A stretch of 64,000 bases of DNA from Alcaligenes faecalis (lineage in GTDB: Bacteria > Pseudomonadota > Gammaproteobacteria > Burkholderiales > Burkholderiaceae_B): positions 2,726,954 through 2,790,953 of the forward strand of contig NZ_CP031747.1 in NCBI RefSeq assembly GCF_005311025.1. Direction: 5' to 3'. The notes under the pieces are model-generated. The model saw nothing but the letters and a program-made list of their open reading frames with translations, did no database searches and was not told the DNA's origin. Made by a program: the position numbers and the translations under genes. Positions 44,696-53,683 of this stretch are shown one piece after another. Within the stretch, counting starts at the first letter, position 1, and every line of letters begins with the position of its first letter.

Positions 44696-46138
44696 ATGAG
44701 CAACAAAACCCTGACGACCGCCGCTGGCCGCCCAGTTGAGGAGAACCAGAACTCCATGACAGCAGGCCCTCGTGGTCCCGTCCTGATGCAGGATTATTGG
44801 CTGCTGGAGAAGCTGGCTCACTTTGATCGAGAACGCATCCCGGAGCGTGTCGTACACGCCAAAGGCTCGGGCGCTTTCGGTACCTTTACCGTCACGCACG
44901 ACATCACGCAGTACAGCATGGCCAAGGTCTTCAAGCCAGGCAGCCAGACCCCCGTTTTCTTACGTTTTTCCACCGTAGCTGGTGAAGCAGGAGCCGCCGA
45001 TGCAGAACGCGACGTTCGAGGATTTGCCCTCAAATTCTATACAGAAGACGGAAACTGGGACCTCGTGGGCAATAACACTCCTGTCTTCTTTATACGGGAT
45101 CCACTGAAGTTCCCCGACTTCATCCACACACAGAAACGCGACCCTCGCAGCCACCTGCGCAATATGAGCGCCGCCTGGGATTTCTGGTCCTTGTCGCCCG
45201 AATCCTTGCACCAGGTCACCATCTTGATGAGCGACCGCGGTTTGCCCTGTAACCTGCGCCAGCAGCACGGCTTTGGTTCGCACACCTACAGCCTGATCAA
45301 CGATAAGGGCGAGCGCCACTGGGTGAAGTTCCACTTCAAATCCCAGCAGGGCATTGCCAACTACACCAATGAAGAAGCCGCCAAAGTCGTGGGCCAGGAC
45401 CGCGAGAGTTCGCAGCGCGATCTGTACGAAAACATTGAAAAGGGCAACTTCCCACGCTGGGCGCTGCGCATTCAGATCATGACCGAAGAGCAGGCGCGCA
45501 CCTACCACATCAACCCCTTTGACGTGACCAAGGTCTGGCCACATGGCGACTTCCCGCTGATCGATGTGGGCATGCTGGAACTGAACGAGAACCCCACCAA
45601 CTACTTTGCCCAAGTGGAGCAAGCCGCCTTTACGCCTGCCAACCTGGTGCCCGGCATTGGTCACTCGCCCGACCGCATGCTGCAAGGTCGTATCTTTTCC
45701 TACGGCGACACCCAGCGTTACCGTCTGGGCGTGAACCACGGGCTGCTGCCAGTGAACGCACCGCGTTGCCCGTTCCACAGCTACCACCGCGATGGCGCCA
45801 TGCGTACTGGCGACAATAACGGCGGCACGATCAACTACGAGCCCAACAGCCAGGGCGAATGGCAACAGGCTCCCCGTAGCGAACCGCCTCTGGCGCTGGA
45901 CGGCCAGCCGGCAGATCACTGGGATCACCGCGTGGATGAGGATTACTACTCGCAGCCCGGCAATCTGTTCCGCCTGTTCAACGACGAGGAAAAGCAGCGT
46001 CTGTTCAGCAATATTGCCGACGCCATGGCGGGTGTTCCCAAGGAAATCATCGAGCGTCAGCTGGGCCACTTCACCAAGGCAGACCCTGCCTACGGTGCCG
46101 GTGTAAGGGCAGAACTGACAAAACGCGGTCAGCTTTAA
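44696..46138 (+). CDS. katA: Monofunctional heme catalase (small-subunit clade)
   Basis: 480 aa, typical of clade 3 catalases. Catalytic His54 in [12 protein letters not shown], the following [10 protein letters not shown] region, Asn in [18 protein letters not shown], and the proximal heme Tyr in [14 protein letters not shown]. Cytoplasmic; breaks H2O2 into water and oxygen. CGGAG site upstream. Its neighbours do not form an operon with it; a strong terminator follows. Confidence 0.96.
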   Translation: MSNKTLTTAAGRPVEENQNSMTAGPRGPVLMQDYWLLEKLAHFDRERIPERVVHAKGSGAFGTFTVTHDITQYSMAKVFKPGSQTPVFLRFSTVAGEAGAADAERDVRGFALKFYTEDGNWDLVGNNTPVFFIRDPLKFPDFIHTQKRDPRSHLRNMSAAWDFWSLSPESLHQVTILMSDRGLPCNLRQQHGFGSHTYSLINDKGERHWVKFHFKSQQGIANYTNEEAAKVVGQDRESSQRDLYENIEKGNFPRWALRIQIMTEEQARTYHINPFDVTKVWPHGDFPLIDVGMLELNENPTNYFAQVEQAAFTPANLVPGIGHSPDRMLQGRIFSYGDTQRYRLGVNHGLLPVNAPRCPFHSYHRDGAMRTGDNNGGTINYEPNSQGEWQQAPRSEPPLALDGQPADHWDHRVDEDYYSQPGNLFRLFNDEEKQRLFSNIADAMAGVPKEIIERQLGHFTKADPAYGAGVRAELTKRGQL

Positions 46139-46167
46139 ACCCTGACCGGGCTGTTTAAGCCATCAAA

Positions 46168-46208
46168 GAATCGGCTCCCCATCTACAATCGGGGAGCCGA
46201 TTTTTTTT
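46168..46208 (+). terminator. Rho-independent terminator after katA
   Basis: AATCGGCTCCCC and GGGGAGCCGATT, 12-bp perfect stem with a 10-nt loop, then a T run. Confidence 0.92.
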
Positions 46209-46242
46209 GCACTGGCCCTGCGTTTTCCTATCGAGCCCCACC

Positions 46243-46632
46243 ATGAAATTTGGCTACACCATCATCTACGTACCCGACGTCGGCCAGGCACTGGATTACT
46301 TTAACCGTGCGTTTGGTTTGTCCACCAAAATGCTGCATGAAACCGGCTTGTACGGTGAGCTGGAAACCGGCCAAACCACCTTGGCCTTTGCGGGTGAAAT
46401 GCTGGCCTACATGAACTACCCCAAAGGGCATTTGTCGACTCACGCATCCGACGTGCCGTTGGCCATTGAAATCGCCCTGGTCTGCGACGATGTGCCTGCA
46501 GCTCATGCCAAGGCACTGGCGGAAGGGGGCACGGAACTGGCGCCACCACAGAACAAGCCATGGGGACAGATGGTGTCTTATGTGCAGACGCCAGAGCGTG
46601 TTGTGGTGGAGTTGTGTACGCCGGTTAAATAA
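46243..46632 (+). CDS. VOC-family (glyoxalase/bleomycin-resistance fold) protein
   Basis: 129 aa from ATG 46243 (a longer frame from 46207 runs through the terminator and is unlikely). Single vicinal-oxygen-chelate unit: MKFGYTIIYVPDVGQALDYFNRAFGL at the start, PLAIEIALVCDDV in the middle and ERVVVELCTPV at the end. Looks like the common glyoxalase-like family of unknown substrate. Transcribed alone. Confidence 0.87.
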   Translation: MKFGYTIIYVPDVGQALDYFNRAFGLSTKMLHETGLYGELETGQTTLAFAGEMLAYMNYPKGHLSTHASDVPLAIEIALVCDDVPAAHAKALAEGGTELAPPQNKPWGQMVSYVQTPERVVVELCTPVK

Positions 46633-46638
46633 TCGAAA

Positions 46639-46661
46639 ACGCCAGCAAAATTTGCTGGCGT
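46639..46661. terminator. Hairpin between convergent VOC and TetR genes
   Basis: ACGCCAGCAAA-A-TTTGCTGGCGT, 11-bp perfect arms; a short T4 follows on the minus strand. Probably ends both transcripts. Confidence 0.6.
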
Positions 46662-46744
46662 CGGCCCTGATGGCGAGAAAGGACAAGTGTCATTTCAATG
46701 CAAAGAGTTCAACAGGGTCCCTGGTCGACATGCAGGTGCCCGGT

Positions 46745-47452
46745 TCAAGCCTTGCCAGGCAAGACAACCGGCGCAGCCAGCAAACCGGCAGAGACAAAGG
46801 CAATGATCTGCTCAAGAATCTCGTCGGTATTGTTGGGGTCACAGATACCTGGCGCCAGCTCTTCCAGCCGGTGGGTATCGGAGAAGGCATACATATAGGC
46901 CCCAATCATCAGGACCACACGCCAGTACACATCTTTAGCCTGCAACTCCGGCAATATTTCTTCCAGGATCTGCACATACGCACGCGTTGAGCCGTCGTAG
47001 GCTTCATTACGCAGTTTGTAGGAAATCTCGGCTGGCTCGGTGTGCAAACGTGCTTGCAGCCGCAAGAAGCGGCGGCCTCCGGGTGTCTCGCGCAAGGCTA
47101 TCGTGGGTGCCAAAAACGCGCGCACCACATCATCGACCAGGACCTTGCCATCTTGATCGCGCAGAGCATGCAAGCGCCGTAAACGCTCATCGGAAATGGT
47201 TTTGCCTCGGCGGATGAACACGGCCTCAAACAGGCCGTATTTGGAACCAAAGTAGTAATTGATCAAGGCTTGGGTCACAGCCGCTTTTTGAGCAATAACA
47301 CGCAATGTGGTCCCGGCATAGCCAGTCTCGGAAAACTCTTCCTCGGCGGCGTCCAGAATCCGCTCTGACGTGTTGTCACCTACCCCTTCCGGGCGTCCAG
47401 GCTTATCCCGCTTGACCCAGGAGCTATCCGACGACAAAGTTACACGGCCCAT
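46745..47452 (-). CDS. TetR-family transcriptional regulator
   Basis: 235 aa. N-terminal HTH (about residues 27-75; ILDAAEEEFSETGYAGTTLRVIAQKAAVTQALINYYFGSKYGL in outline) after a basic tail, and an all-helical TetR C-terminal ligand domain. Last in the pyridine-catabolism series and same strand; it probably represses that cluster and responds to the pyridine carboxylate or 2,5-dihydroxypyridine. Confidence 0.9.
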   Translation of the reverse strand: MGRVTLSSDSSWVKRDKPGRPEGVGDNTSERILDAAEEEFSETGYAGTTLRVIAQKAAVTQALINYYFGSKYGLFEAVFIRRGKTISDERLRRLHALRDQDGKVLVDDVVRAFLAPTIALRETPGGRRFLRLQARLHTEPAEISYKLRNEAYDGSTRAYVQILEEILPELQAKDVYWRVVLMIGAYMYAFSDTHRLEELAPGICDPNNTDEILEQIIAFVSAGLLAAPVVLPGKA

Positions 47453-47488
47453 ATTTGCCTCAAAATTTGATTCATTCTTATCTACCAG

Positions 47489-48364
47489 CTAAGCCAGATT
47501 GGCGACGCGACGCTGCGCCCGATGCACGGAACCGTTACGTGTGGCCCAACGCAAGACGCAAGCAACGCTGTTCACCACCTTGCGACGCCACCACATGGAT
47601 GCCGTGCTGGGGCGATGCTCAAAACAGCGTTGAGCCCACTCTGGCAACATATCCAATGCCGCTAACAGAAACACCCTGGCAACCCAAGCCTTGGGCCCCT
47701 TAAACAGGGTATGTGAAGACATTAAAATTGTAGCCACTTCCCGGGTTCGCGCATCAACCCGTAATTGCGGACCGGCCTGGGCAAACAGCTCCCTCAAGCT
47801 TGCCGCATCCATGACCAGGCCATCCGCACCCAGCAGCACGGCAACTTTCGAGTATTGCGCAACATAGCGATCCTGCTGCTCCGGCGCCAGTCTGGCATTA
47901 CGCCAGCGCATATGGGATTGCAGAAAACAGTAGGCCTGCGTGTGATGCACCCAACGCAGCAACTCCGGGTCATTGGCATCGTAAGGCGTGCCATCCGGCA
48001 AATACCCGTGTACGTGCTCGTGCACCCGCCGTACCTGATCAATGCAACGCTCAGCCTGCTCCGTACCCGCATAACTGACTGCCGAGATGAACTGCGCCGT
48101 TCGACTCAAGCGCCCCTGCATATCCTGACGAAAGCGGGAATGATCCCAGACCCCGGCCAAAACCTTCGGGTCCAGCATCTGCAAACACAATGCAGAAATC
48201 CCCCCGAGCATCATGGAGGTGAAATCTGCATGCACTTGCCACACAGCCGACTGTGGGCCAAACAAGCCGGGGTCGCCCGCAGGCGTCGTAAAGTCTACCA
48301 GGCTGCCTTGCAGACCGGTAATGATGTGAATCTGGTTCTCAACATACTGACGTATCGACAACAA
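47489..48364 (-). CDS. Oxygenase MpaB-family protein (DUF2236)
   Basis: 291 aa. DUF2236/MpaB-type heme-containing or membrane-associated putative oxygenases share GPQSAVWQVHADFTSMMLGG-like and RVHEHVHGYLPDG, LLRWVHHTQAYCFL segments; conserved His lie in VHADF, VHEHVHG and WVHHT. The fungal MpaB cleaves a terpenoid chain; bacterial relatives are largely uncharacterised. It sits between the TetR gene and the FAD monooxygenase of a pyridine pathway that does not need it on paper. No signal peptide. Confidence 0.85.
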   Translation of the reverse strand: MLSIRQYVENQIHIITGLQGSLVDFTTPAGDPGLFGPQSAVWQVHADFTSMMLGGISALCLQMLDPKVLAGVWDHSRFRQDMQGRLSRTAQFISAVSYAGTEQAERCIDQVRRVHEHVHGYLPDGTPYDANDPELLRWVHHTQAYCFLQSHMRWRNARLAPEQQDRYVAQYSKVAVLLGADGLVMDAASLRELFAQAGPQLRVDARTREVATILMSSHTLFKGPKAWVARVFLLAALDMLPEWAQRCFEHRPSTASMWWRRKVVNSVACVLRWATRNGSVHRAQRRVANLA

Positions 48365-48387
48365 GACGCTCCCTCCGGCCCTACCTG

Positions 48388-49596
48388 TTAAACCTGTAAT
48401 GCTTTCGGCTGAAAGTCAGTAGCATTATATGAATAAACCCAGTCCGTCTTGATGCCGCCCGCGTGCGGGTTTTTCTTCTGCTGCTCACGGTATTCGGCAT
48501 CACGCTTGGCCTTGGCTTCGCTATCGGACAGGTGATAGGTGCGGCCGCGCTCACGTGCTTCCAGTTGCACCCGGCTGGTACGTGGCAAGCGTTCTGCTTC
48601 ATAAAGCGACAAGGCGGTGTCCAGATCATCTGGCAAAGCGGCTAGCGCAACCGCCAACACGTAGGCGTCCTCGATAGCCATTGCCGCACCTTGAGACAAG
48701 AAGGGCAGCATGGGATGCGCCGCATCGCCCAGCAAAGTCACACGGCCCGACGACCATTTAGTCATAGGGTCACGATCGAACAGCCCCCAGCGATAGACAT
48801 CCGTCACACGCTCGAACAGCTTGACGATATTGGGGTGCCAGTCCTTGAAATCCTGCAGCATTTCCTGCTGGGTACTGCGCGCATTCCAGGACTCCTCCAC
48901 CCAGCTGGCCGTTTCATTCACCGCCACAATATTGACGGCCTTGCCGCCGTTTACGTAATAGGTCACCACATGGCTTTTAGGCCCCAGCCAGAATGAAGAC
49001 TCGGGTGCGACGAAGTCAGGCATCTGGTCAAAAGGTACGACTGCCCGATAGCACATATTGCCGGTGAACTTGGGTTCTTCCTCCCCGAAGATGGAGCGAC
49101 GTACTTCCGAACGTACGCCATCAGCCCCCACAATCAGATCGGCCTCAAAACTAGAGCCGTCAGCAAAATGCGCCACCGCCTTGCCATCTTGCTGCGACAC
49201 CCTGGTGCACTGCGTGTTAAAGGTGACCTTCGTTGTCCCCAGAAGCTCGGTCAGCAAATGATGCAGGTCCGCACGATGCACGTGAAAGAACTCTGCGCCA
49301 TACAGCTGCGGGCAATCGCTCTTTAAAGGGATACGGAAACTTTCCTCTCCAGTGGACCAATCACGCCCCACCAAAGCCTCGGGCAAAAACCCCACCTTGG
49401 CCAGCGCATCGTGGGCGCCTAAAGCGTTGAGCACCTTGACGGCATTCGGAGTCATTTGAATCCCGGCACCCACCTCTCCAAAGGCGGCGGCACGCTCAAA
49501 CAAATGGACTTCGATGCCGCGTTGCTCCAGGGCTGCTGCCAAAGTCACGCCGCCAATACCACCGCCTATCACACCTACTTTCAACGTTTTTTTCAT
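48388..49596 (-). CDS. FAD-dependent aromatic monooxygenase, probably decarboxylative pyridine hydroxylase
   Basis: 402 aa from ATG 49596 (GAGG upstream; a longer frame reaches 49644). Class A flavoprotein monooxygenase: GGGIGGVTLAAALEQRG for FAD, the DG motif VGADGVRSEVRR, and GDAAHPMLPFLSQGAAMAIEDAYVLA. Resembles salicylate/3-hydroxybenzoate 6-hydroxylases. As it precedes NicF, NicX and NicD genes and no nicAB or decarboxylase gene is present, it should make 2,5-dihydroxypyridine in one step, either from 6-hydroxynicotinate (NicC reaction) or from 5-hydroxypicolinate (HpaM reaction reported from Alcaligenes faecalis). PicB-type 6-hydroxypicolinate hydroxylation is a third option. Confidence 0.85.
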   Translation of the reverse strand: MKKTLKVGVIGGGIGGVTLAAALEQRGIEVHLFERAAAFGEVGAGIQMTPNAVKVLNALGAHDALAKVGFLPEALVGRDWSTGEESFRIPLKSDCPQLYGAEFFHVHRADLHHLLTELLGTTKVTFNTQCTRVSQQDGKAVAHFADGSSFEADLIVGADGVRSEVRRSIFGEEEPKFTGNMCYRAVVPFDQMPDFVAPESSFWLGPKSHVVTYYVNGGKAVNIVAVNETASWVEESWNARSTQQEMLQDFKDWHPNIVKLFERVTDVYRWGLFDRDPMTKWSSGRVTLLGDAAHPMLPFLSQGAAMAIEDAYVLAVALAALPDDLDTALSLYEAERLPRTSRVQLEARERGRTYHLSDSEAKAKRDAEYREQQKKNPHAGGIKTDWVYSYNATDFQPKALQV

Positions 49597-49689
49597 GCTG
49601 TACATCCTCGGTGTTTGGGCCTTGGGCAGCCCAAACCTCCTCAATTAATTAAACAAATAAATAATAAATAAGCAAAAAAACAGATAAGC

Positions 49690-50307
49690 CTAGATCACCA
49701 GCAAGGGGCGCAAGTCTGCATACGGACGAACCTCGCCGTACTTCTGTTGAATATCAAACAGGCTCGCATCATGAGGCTCCTTGGCTCGGTCACCCACGCA
49801 ATCTGCCAGGACAAAAGGGCGCAAGCCGCAGGACATGGCATCTACGACAGAGGCACGTACGCACCCGCTTGTGGTTGCGCCAGCAATCAGCAAGGTTTGC
49901 ACCGCCCGTTCCGCAAACCAGGCAGCCAGAGCCGTTCCAAAGAAGGCCGATGGAACCGTTTTACGCACGACCAGCTCACCCGGTGCTGGCTTCAAGGCAT
50001 CGACAATGGCACTGGCTGGATTGTGTTCTCGCAGCTGCACCAAACCGGGGACTTTCAGGCCGAATACATTACGGTCGGCGCTGTCATCGGCAAAGACGAT
50101 GCGGCTGTGCGCCACCGGCCAGTTCTGTGCCCGCGCATCCGCCAGAACCGTGCGCGTTTGCTCAATGGCTTCCAGAATATTTCCACCGCCAAATGCTTGA
50201 GGGTCCGCAAAACCGTTAACGAAATCCACAATTAACAGCCCGACATTGCCTTCAAGCTCCAGCCCTTGCCCAAATCCCTGACGCTCGTAAACACTCTGGC
50301 TGCTCAT
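49690..50307 (-). CDS. nicF: Maleamate amidohydrolase (isochorismatase superfamily)
   Basis: 205 aa from ATG 50307, which overlaps the NicX stop (ATGA); longer frames reach 50397. Isochorismatase fold with the Asp-Lys-Cys triad: Asp28 in LLIVDFVNGF, Lys116 in VVRKTVPSAFFGT, Cys149 in AGATTSGCVRAS. Hydrolyses maleamate to maleate and ammonia, the last nitrogen-releasing step of the maleamate pathway. NicE, which makes fumarate from maleate, is not encoded in this window. Confidence 0.9.
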   Translation of the reverse strand: MSSQSVYERQGFGQGLELEGNVGLLIVDFVNGFADPQAFGGGNILEAIEQTRTVLADARAQNWPVAHSRIVFADDSADRNVFGLKVPGLVQLREHNPASAIVDALKPAPGELVVRKTVPSAFFGTALAAWFAERAVQTLLIAGATTSGCVRASVVDAMSCGLRPFVLADCVGDRAKEPHDASLFDIQQKYGEVRPYADLRPLLVI

Positions 50308-51344
50308 GCCAACTCCTCCACAAGCTTGCCCTCCCGAACGGTCTCGCGACCATCTACGGTCACGGTGCAAGCACGCAGCGGAATATCGATGTGGCAAGCC
50401 GTCGTGCGGTCGCCCCCGACCTCATTATTGGGGCCAAAAGAGAACAAGAAATTGCCCGCATAGGCACGGGCATCCATGCCCAAGGTTTGCTCTTTGTCGT
50501 AAAGGCCAAGCGTGGACCAGTGAGCACGGGGCTGCAAACCCCAGCCTATGTGGGACATGGCGTAAGCCTCAGGATCATTGAACGAGGCCATGTATTCGCG
50601 CAGCAGCTCGGCATCTAACCCACCTTCAATCGAGGTCACCACACCGTTCTCGACTGTCATGGTGATCGGGTCAGCCGCATAGGACTTCATGGGCAACAAG
50701 ATGTCGCCACGATCAATCACGATGCGGCCATGAGCCTGACCTTCGTTTGGCCAAGTCAGGATAAAACCGCTGGGCCAGTGATCCCAGCGCCCCGGCTCAT
50801 CCACAAAGCCGTACTCCTTTACCACCGGGTACTGACCCAAAGGCATGACCAGATCGGTTCCTGCCTTTGACGTGGCTCGCATTTCACGAGCCCCCTGCAA
50901 CACCTGCGCCGAACGCTCCACACGCTCCTTGTCCTGCAAGGACGGCACCATACGCACCAGCACCTCGGGCGGCTCGGCTGCCAGGAGAATTTTGGTGCCC
51001 GACTTCAAAATCTCATGCTGTTCGGGAGAGAACAGCAAGGTCATCAGATCCAGCACCAAATCACTGGCCTTGAGGGCGGCAATCGCTGCTGGATTACCCG
51101 TCAGCGGAGTCGTGCCCAAGTAAGCCAGAAGGTCGCGGCTCAATGCTTTTTCTGCGTTTACAGGCAGCAAGTCCACCTGCATCTGGGTTGCCCCCAAAGA
51201 TGCCACGGCCAGCTTGGCGGTAGCCAAGGTTTGAGGATGGGTATGCGAACTGGTCAGAATGGTGACCATCTGCCCCGGCTTCACTCCAGAAAGACTCAGC
51301 ACCTCATTCCAGGCCTGAACCATTTGATGATCAGATACAGCCAT
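50304..51344 (-). CDS. nicX: 2,5-dihydroxypyridine 5,6-dioxygenase
   Basis: 346 aa from ATG 51344 (CAGGAG upstream; a longer frame reaches 51419). NicX family, an M29 aminopeptidase-like fold turned extradiol-type dioxygenase. The iron ligands fall at the positions known for Pseudomonas NicX: His265 (AMSHIGWGL), His318 and Asp320 (ACHIDIPLR). Opens 2,5-dihydroxypyridine to N-formylmaleamate with O2. Between the NicD- and NicF-type genes. Confidence 0.93.
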   Translation of the reverse strand: MAVSDHQMVQAWNEVLSLSGVKPGQMVTILTSSHTHPQTLATAKLAVASLGATQMQVDLLPVNAEKALSRDLLAYLGTTPLTGNPAAIAALKASDLVLDLMTLLFSPEQHEILKSGTKILLAAEPPEVLVRMVPSLQDKERVERSAQVLQGAREMRATSKAGTDLVMPLGQYPVVKEYGFVDEPGRWDHWPSGFILTWPNEGQAHGRIVIDRGDILLPMKSYAADPITMTVENGVVTSIEGGLDAELLREYMASFNDPEAYAMSHIGWGLQPRAHWSTLGLYDKEQTLGMDARAYAGNFLFSFGPNNEVGGDRTTACHIDIPLRACTVTVDGRETVREGKLVEELA

Positions 51345-51363
51345 CTTCCACTCCTGTTTCTTG

Positions 51364-52200
51364 TTAAAAGGTAAGGCCCAGAAAGGTGCCCAATGCGCGA
51401 TAAAAGCCTTCCTCGTCATCCCAGGGAATCATGTGTCCCGCTTCTGGCACACGTAAGACCTGCAAGTCGGGCTTCAAGGACTGCGCCTCTTTACTATCCT
51501 CATCGCGAATGACATCTCCCTTGCCCGCCACCATCAGGGCCACCTTCCAGTCATTGAGCTGGCTGAAGTCCGGGAACGCATCGTCGGTGTGGAACCACTC
51601 ATAGCTGTCCGTCACCGCGCGCACATCGCAGGTGTGCAGCCACTGGGCGCGCAGCGCCAGTTGCTCGGGAGTCCAGGTCGGGCAAAACTGCCGCATCTGC
51701 TCGGCGCTCATACCTTGTTGAGCCTGTGCAATCGAATCGGTGTACCAGGCGATATTCGCCGGATAGGGGCGTCGCCCTGGGCCGGACACTGGCGGATCCA
51801 CCAGCACCATGGCGGCCCCCTTGGCCAAGCCTCGGCTGGCCGCACGCAACAGAATGCGCGCCCCCATGGAGTGCCCCACATAAATGGGCGACTCCAGTGC
51901 CAGCTCCCGAACGAACTGGCACAAGTCATCCGCGCAAGCATTCACGCCGTAGTCCAGCTCTGCGCCTGCTTGAGAAAGACCACGACCACGTACATCAAGC
52001 ACATACACATCAAAATGCCGGGCCAGACGCTCTGCCACAAAGCCCCAGGTGGGGGCAGGGCTGGTGATTCCGGGCACCAGCACCAAGGCTGGTCCGGGAC
52101 CGGCATAACGCAAGTAATGCTGCCGTATGCCATTGGCATGGACATGGGCGCCGTAGCTGAGGCGCGATGGGAGCTCTACTGTCTTGTTCATGCTCATCAT
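51364..52200 (-). CDS. nicD: N-formylmaleamate deformylase (alpha/beta hydrolase)
   Basis: 278 aa. The oxyanion stretch VPGITSPAPTWGFVAERL is characteristic of NicD. Catalytic Ser111 (GHSMGAR), Asp135 (VLVDPP) and His256 (EAGHMIPW) form the triad. Hydrolyses N-formylmaleamate to maleamate and formate. The start overlaps the LivF-type stop (TGATG), which ties the ABC importer and the catabolic genes into one operon. Internal ATG at 52191 is an alternative start. Confidence 0.92.
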   Translation of the reverse strand: MMSMNKTVELPSRLSYGAHVHANGIRQHYLRYAGPGPALVLVPGITSPAPTWGFVAERLARHFDVYVLDVRGRGLSQAGAELDYGVNACADDLCQFVRELALESPIYVGHSMGARILLRAASRGLAKGAAMVLVDPPVSGPGRRPYPANIAWYTDSIAQAQQGMSAEQMRQFCPTWTPEQLALRAQWLHTCDVRAVTDSYEWFHTDDAFPDFSQLNDWKVALMVAGKGDVIRDEDSKEAQSLKPDLQVLRVPEAGHMIPWDDEEGFYRALGTFLGLTF

Positions 52201-52928
52201 CAGCCTCCCAGGTAAGCGCTCAAGAGTTCAGGGTCTTTCAACATGCTGGCGCTGTCTTTCTCTGCAATAACGCGCCCTGTCTCCAGCACATAGGCTCGAC
52301 TGGCTACGTTCAGCGCGTTATGCACGTTCTGTTCCACCACCAGAATGGACACGCCATGCTCACTGATGTCCCGCACCACCTGAAAAACCTCCAGAGCCAT
52401 CTTGGGACTGAGCCCCAAGGAGGGCTCGTCCAGAATCAACAGCTCCGGTTCTGACATCAATGCCCGAGCAATCGCCAGCATTTGCTGCTCCCCGCCGCTA
52501 AGCGTGCCTGCCAGTTGCCTGTATCGCTCTTTCAGGCGCGGGAAGCGATGAAAGGCAATGCCTTTACGCCGCTCCACTTCAGTCTTGGACTTGATCAGGT
52601 AAGCGCCCAGATCCAGATTGTCTTCAACGGTCATTTCAGGCCACACATGCCGTTCTTCAGGGCAGTGAGCCAAACCCAGCTTCAGAATATGTTCAGGGCT
52701 ACGACCACTGATCACCTGTCCCTTCCAGGTGATCTGGCCAGAAGTAGGGCGGATCAGACCGGAGATTGCCCGGAGCGTGGTGGATTTCCCGGCGCCATTG
52801 GCTCCCAGAATGGCTACAACTTCACCAGGCTGCACATGCAAGCTGACGCCATGCAGGGCCGTCAAATTGCCATAACCCGCCACCACATCCTGCAACGCCA
52901 ATAGAGGTTCAATGTCCTGTTTACTCAT
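52200..52928 (-). CDS. Liv-type ABC transporter ATPase (LivF family)
   Basis: 242 aa nucleotide-binding protein: Walker A GANGAGKST (near residue 40), signature LSGGEQQMLAIARALM, Walker B LLILDEPSLGLSP, switch His in VVEQN-type segment. LivF half of the ATPase pair; the LivG half is the preceding gene, overlapping by four bases. Part of the importer presumed to take up a pyridine carboxylate. Confidence 0.93.
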   Translation of the reverse strand: MSKQDIEPLLALQDVVAGYGNLTALHGVSLHVQPGEVVAILGANGAGKSTTLRAISGLIRPTSGQITWKGQVISGRSPEHILKLGLAHCPEERHVWPEMTVEDNLDLGAYLIKSKTEVERRKGIAFHRFPRLKERYRQLAGTLSGGEQQMLAIARALMSEPELLILDEPSLGLSPKMALEVFQVVRDISEHGVSILVVEQNVHNALNVASRAYVLETGRVIAEKDSASMLKDPELLSAYLGG

Positions 52929-53683
52929 GCCGCTTTCCCCATATAGGCTTCCAACACTTGCTCATTGGCCTGAATCTCTGCCGGTGTTCCCATTGCCAGT
53001 TTTTTGCCAAAGTTCATGACCACGATCTGGTCAGACACACGCATGATCAAACCCATGTTGTGCTCTACCAGCAAAATGGACTCCACCCACTGCCCAGGCA
53101 GCTGTTTGAGCAAGTCGGCCAAGCCTTCTGCTTCATGTGTATTAAGTCCGGCGGCTGGCTCATCCAGCATCAACAATCTGGGTTTAGCACCAAGAGCAAC
53201 GCCCACCTCCAGCAGTCGCAACTCGCCACAAGACAAGGAGCTGGCCAGGACATCAGCACGCTTGGCCAAGCCAATCTGATCGAGAATACGGCGGGCCGAG
53301 ACGATGATTTCCTGTTCGGTTTTTGCCTGCTCTTTGCTAGGCCAGAAAGTGCGCCACAAGGGTGCCCGATCAGCCAAATAATGGGCATGGACCAGATTGT
53401 CGAAAACACTCAGAGCCCGCAGCACATTAGTCTTTTGAAAAGTGCGTATGACGCCCTGCTGTGCCATGCGATACGGCTTGCTGGCCGTGACCTCTTTGCC
53501 ATCCCATAACACCCGCCCACGAGTAGGCTGATAAAAGCCGGTGATAAGGTTGAAGCACGTTGTTTTGCCAGCCCCATTGGGCCCGATCAAGCTGACGATT
53601 TGCCCGGCAGGAACGGTGAAATCAATATCCTGAACCGCATGAATACCGCCAAAGGATTTGCTGAGACCGCACACTTCAAGCAT
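52925..53683 (-). CDS. Liv-type ABC transporter ATPase (LivG family)
   Basis: 252 aa from ATG 53683 (GGGAGG upstream); a longer frame reaches 53749 inside livM. Walker A GPNGAGKTT, signature LSCGELRLLEVG (Cys in place of the usual Tyr/Gly), Walker B LLMLDEPAAGLN, and the LivG-type EHNMGLIMRVSDQIVVM. Ends with a Tyr-rich tail as in other LivG. Overlaps livM by 8 nt. Confidence 0.93.
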   Translation of the reverse strand: MLEVCGLSKSFGGIHAVQDIDFTVPAGQIVSLIGPNGAGKTTCFNLITGFYQPTRGRVLWDGKEVTASKPYRMAQQGVIRTFQKTNVLRALSVFDNLVHAHYLADRAPLWRTFWPSKEQAKTEQEIIVSARRILDQIGLAKRADVLASSLSCGELRLLEVGVALGAKPRLLMLDEPAAGLNTHEAEGLADLLKQLPGQWVESILLVEHNMGLIMRVSDQIVVMNFGKKLAMGTPAEIQANEQVLEAYMGKAA

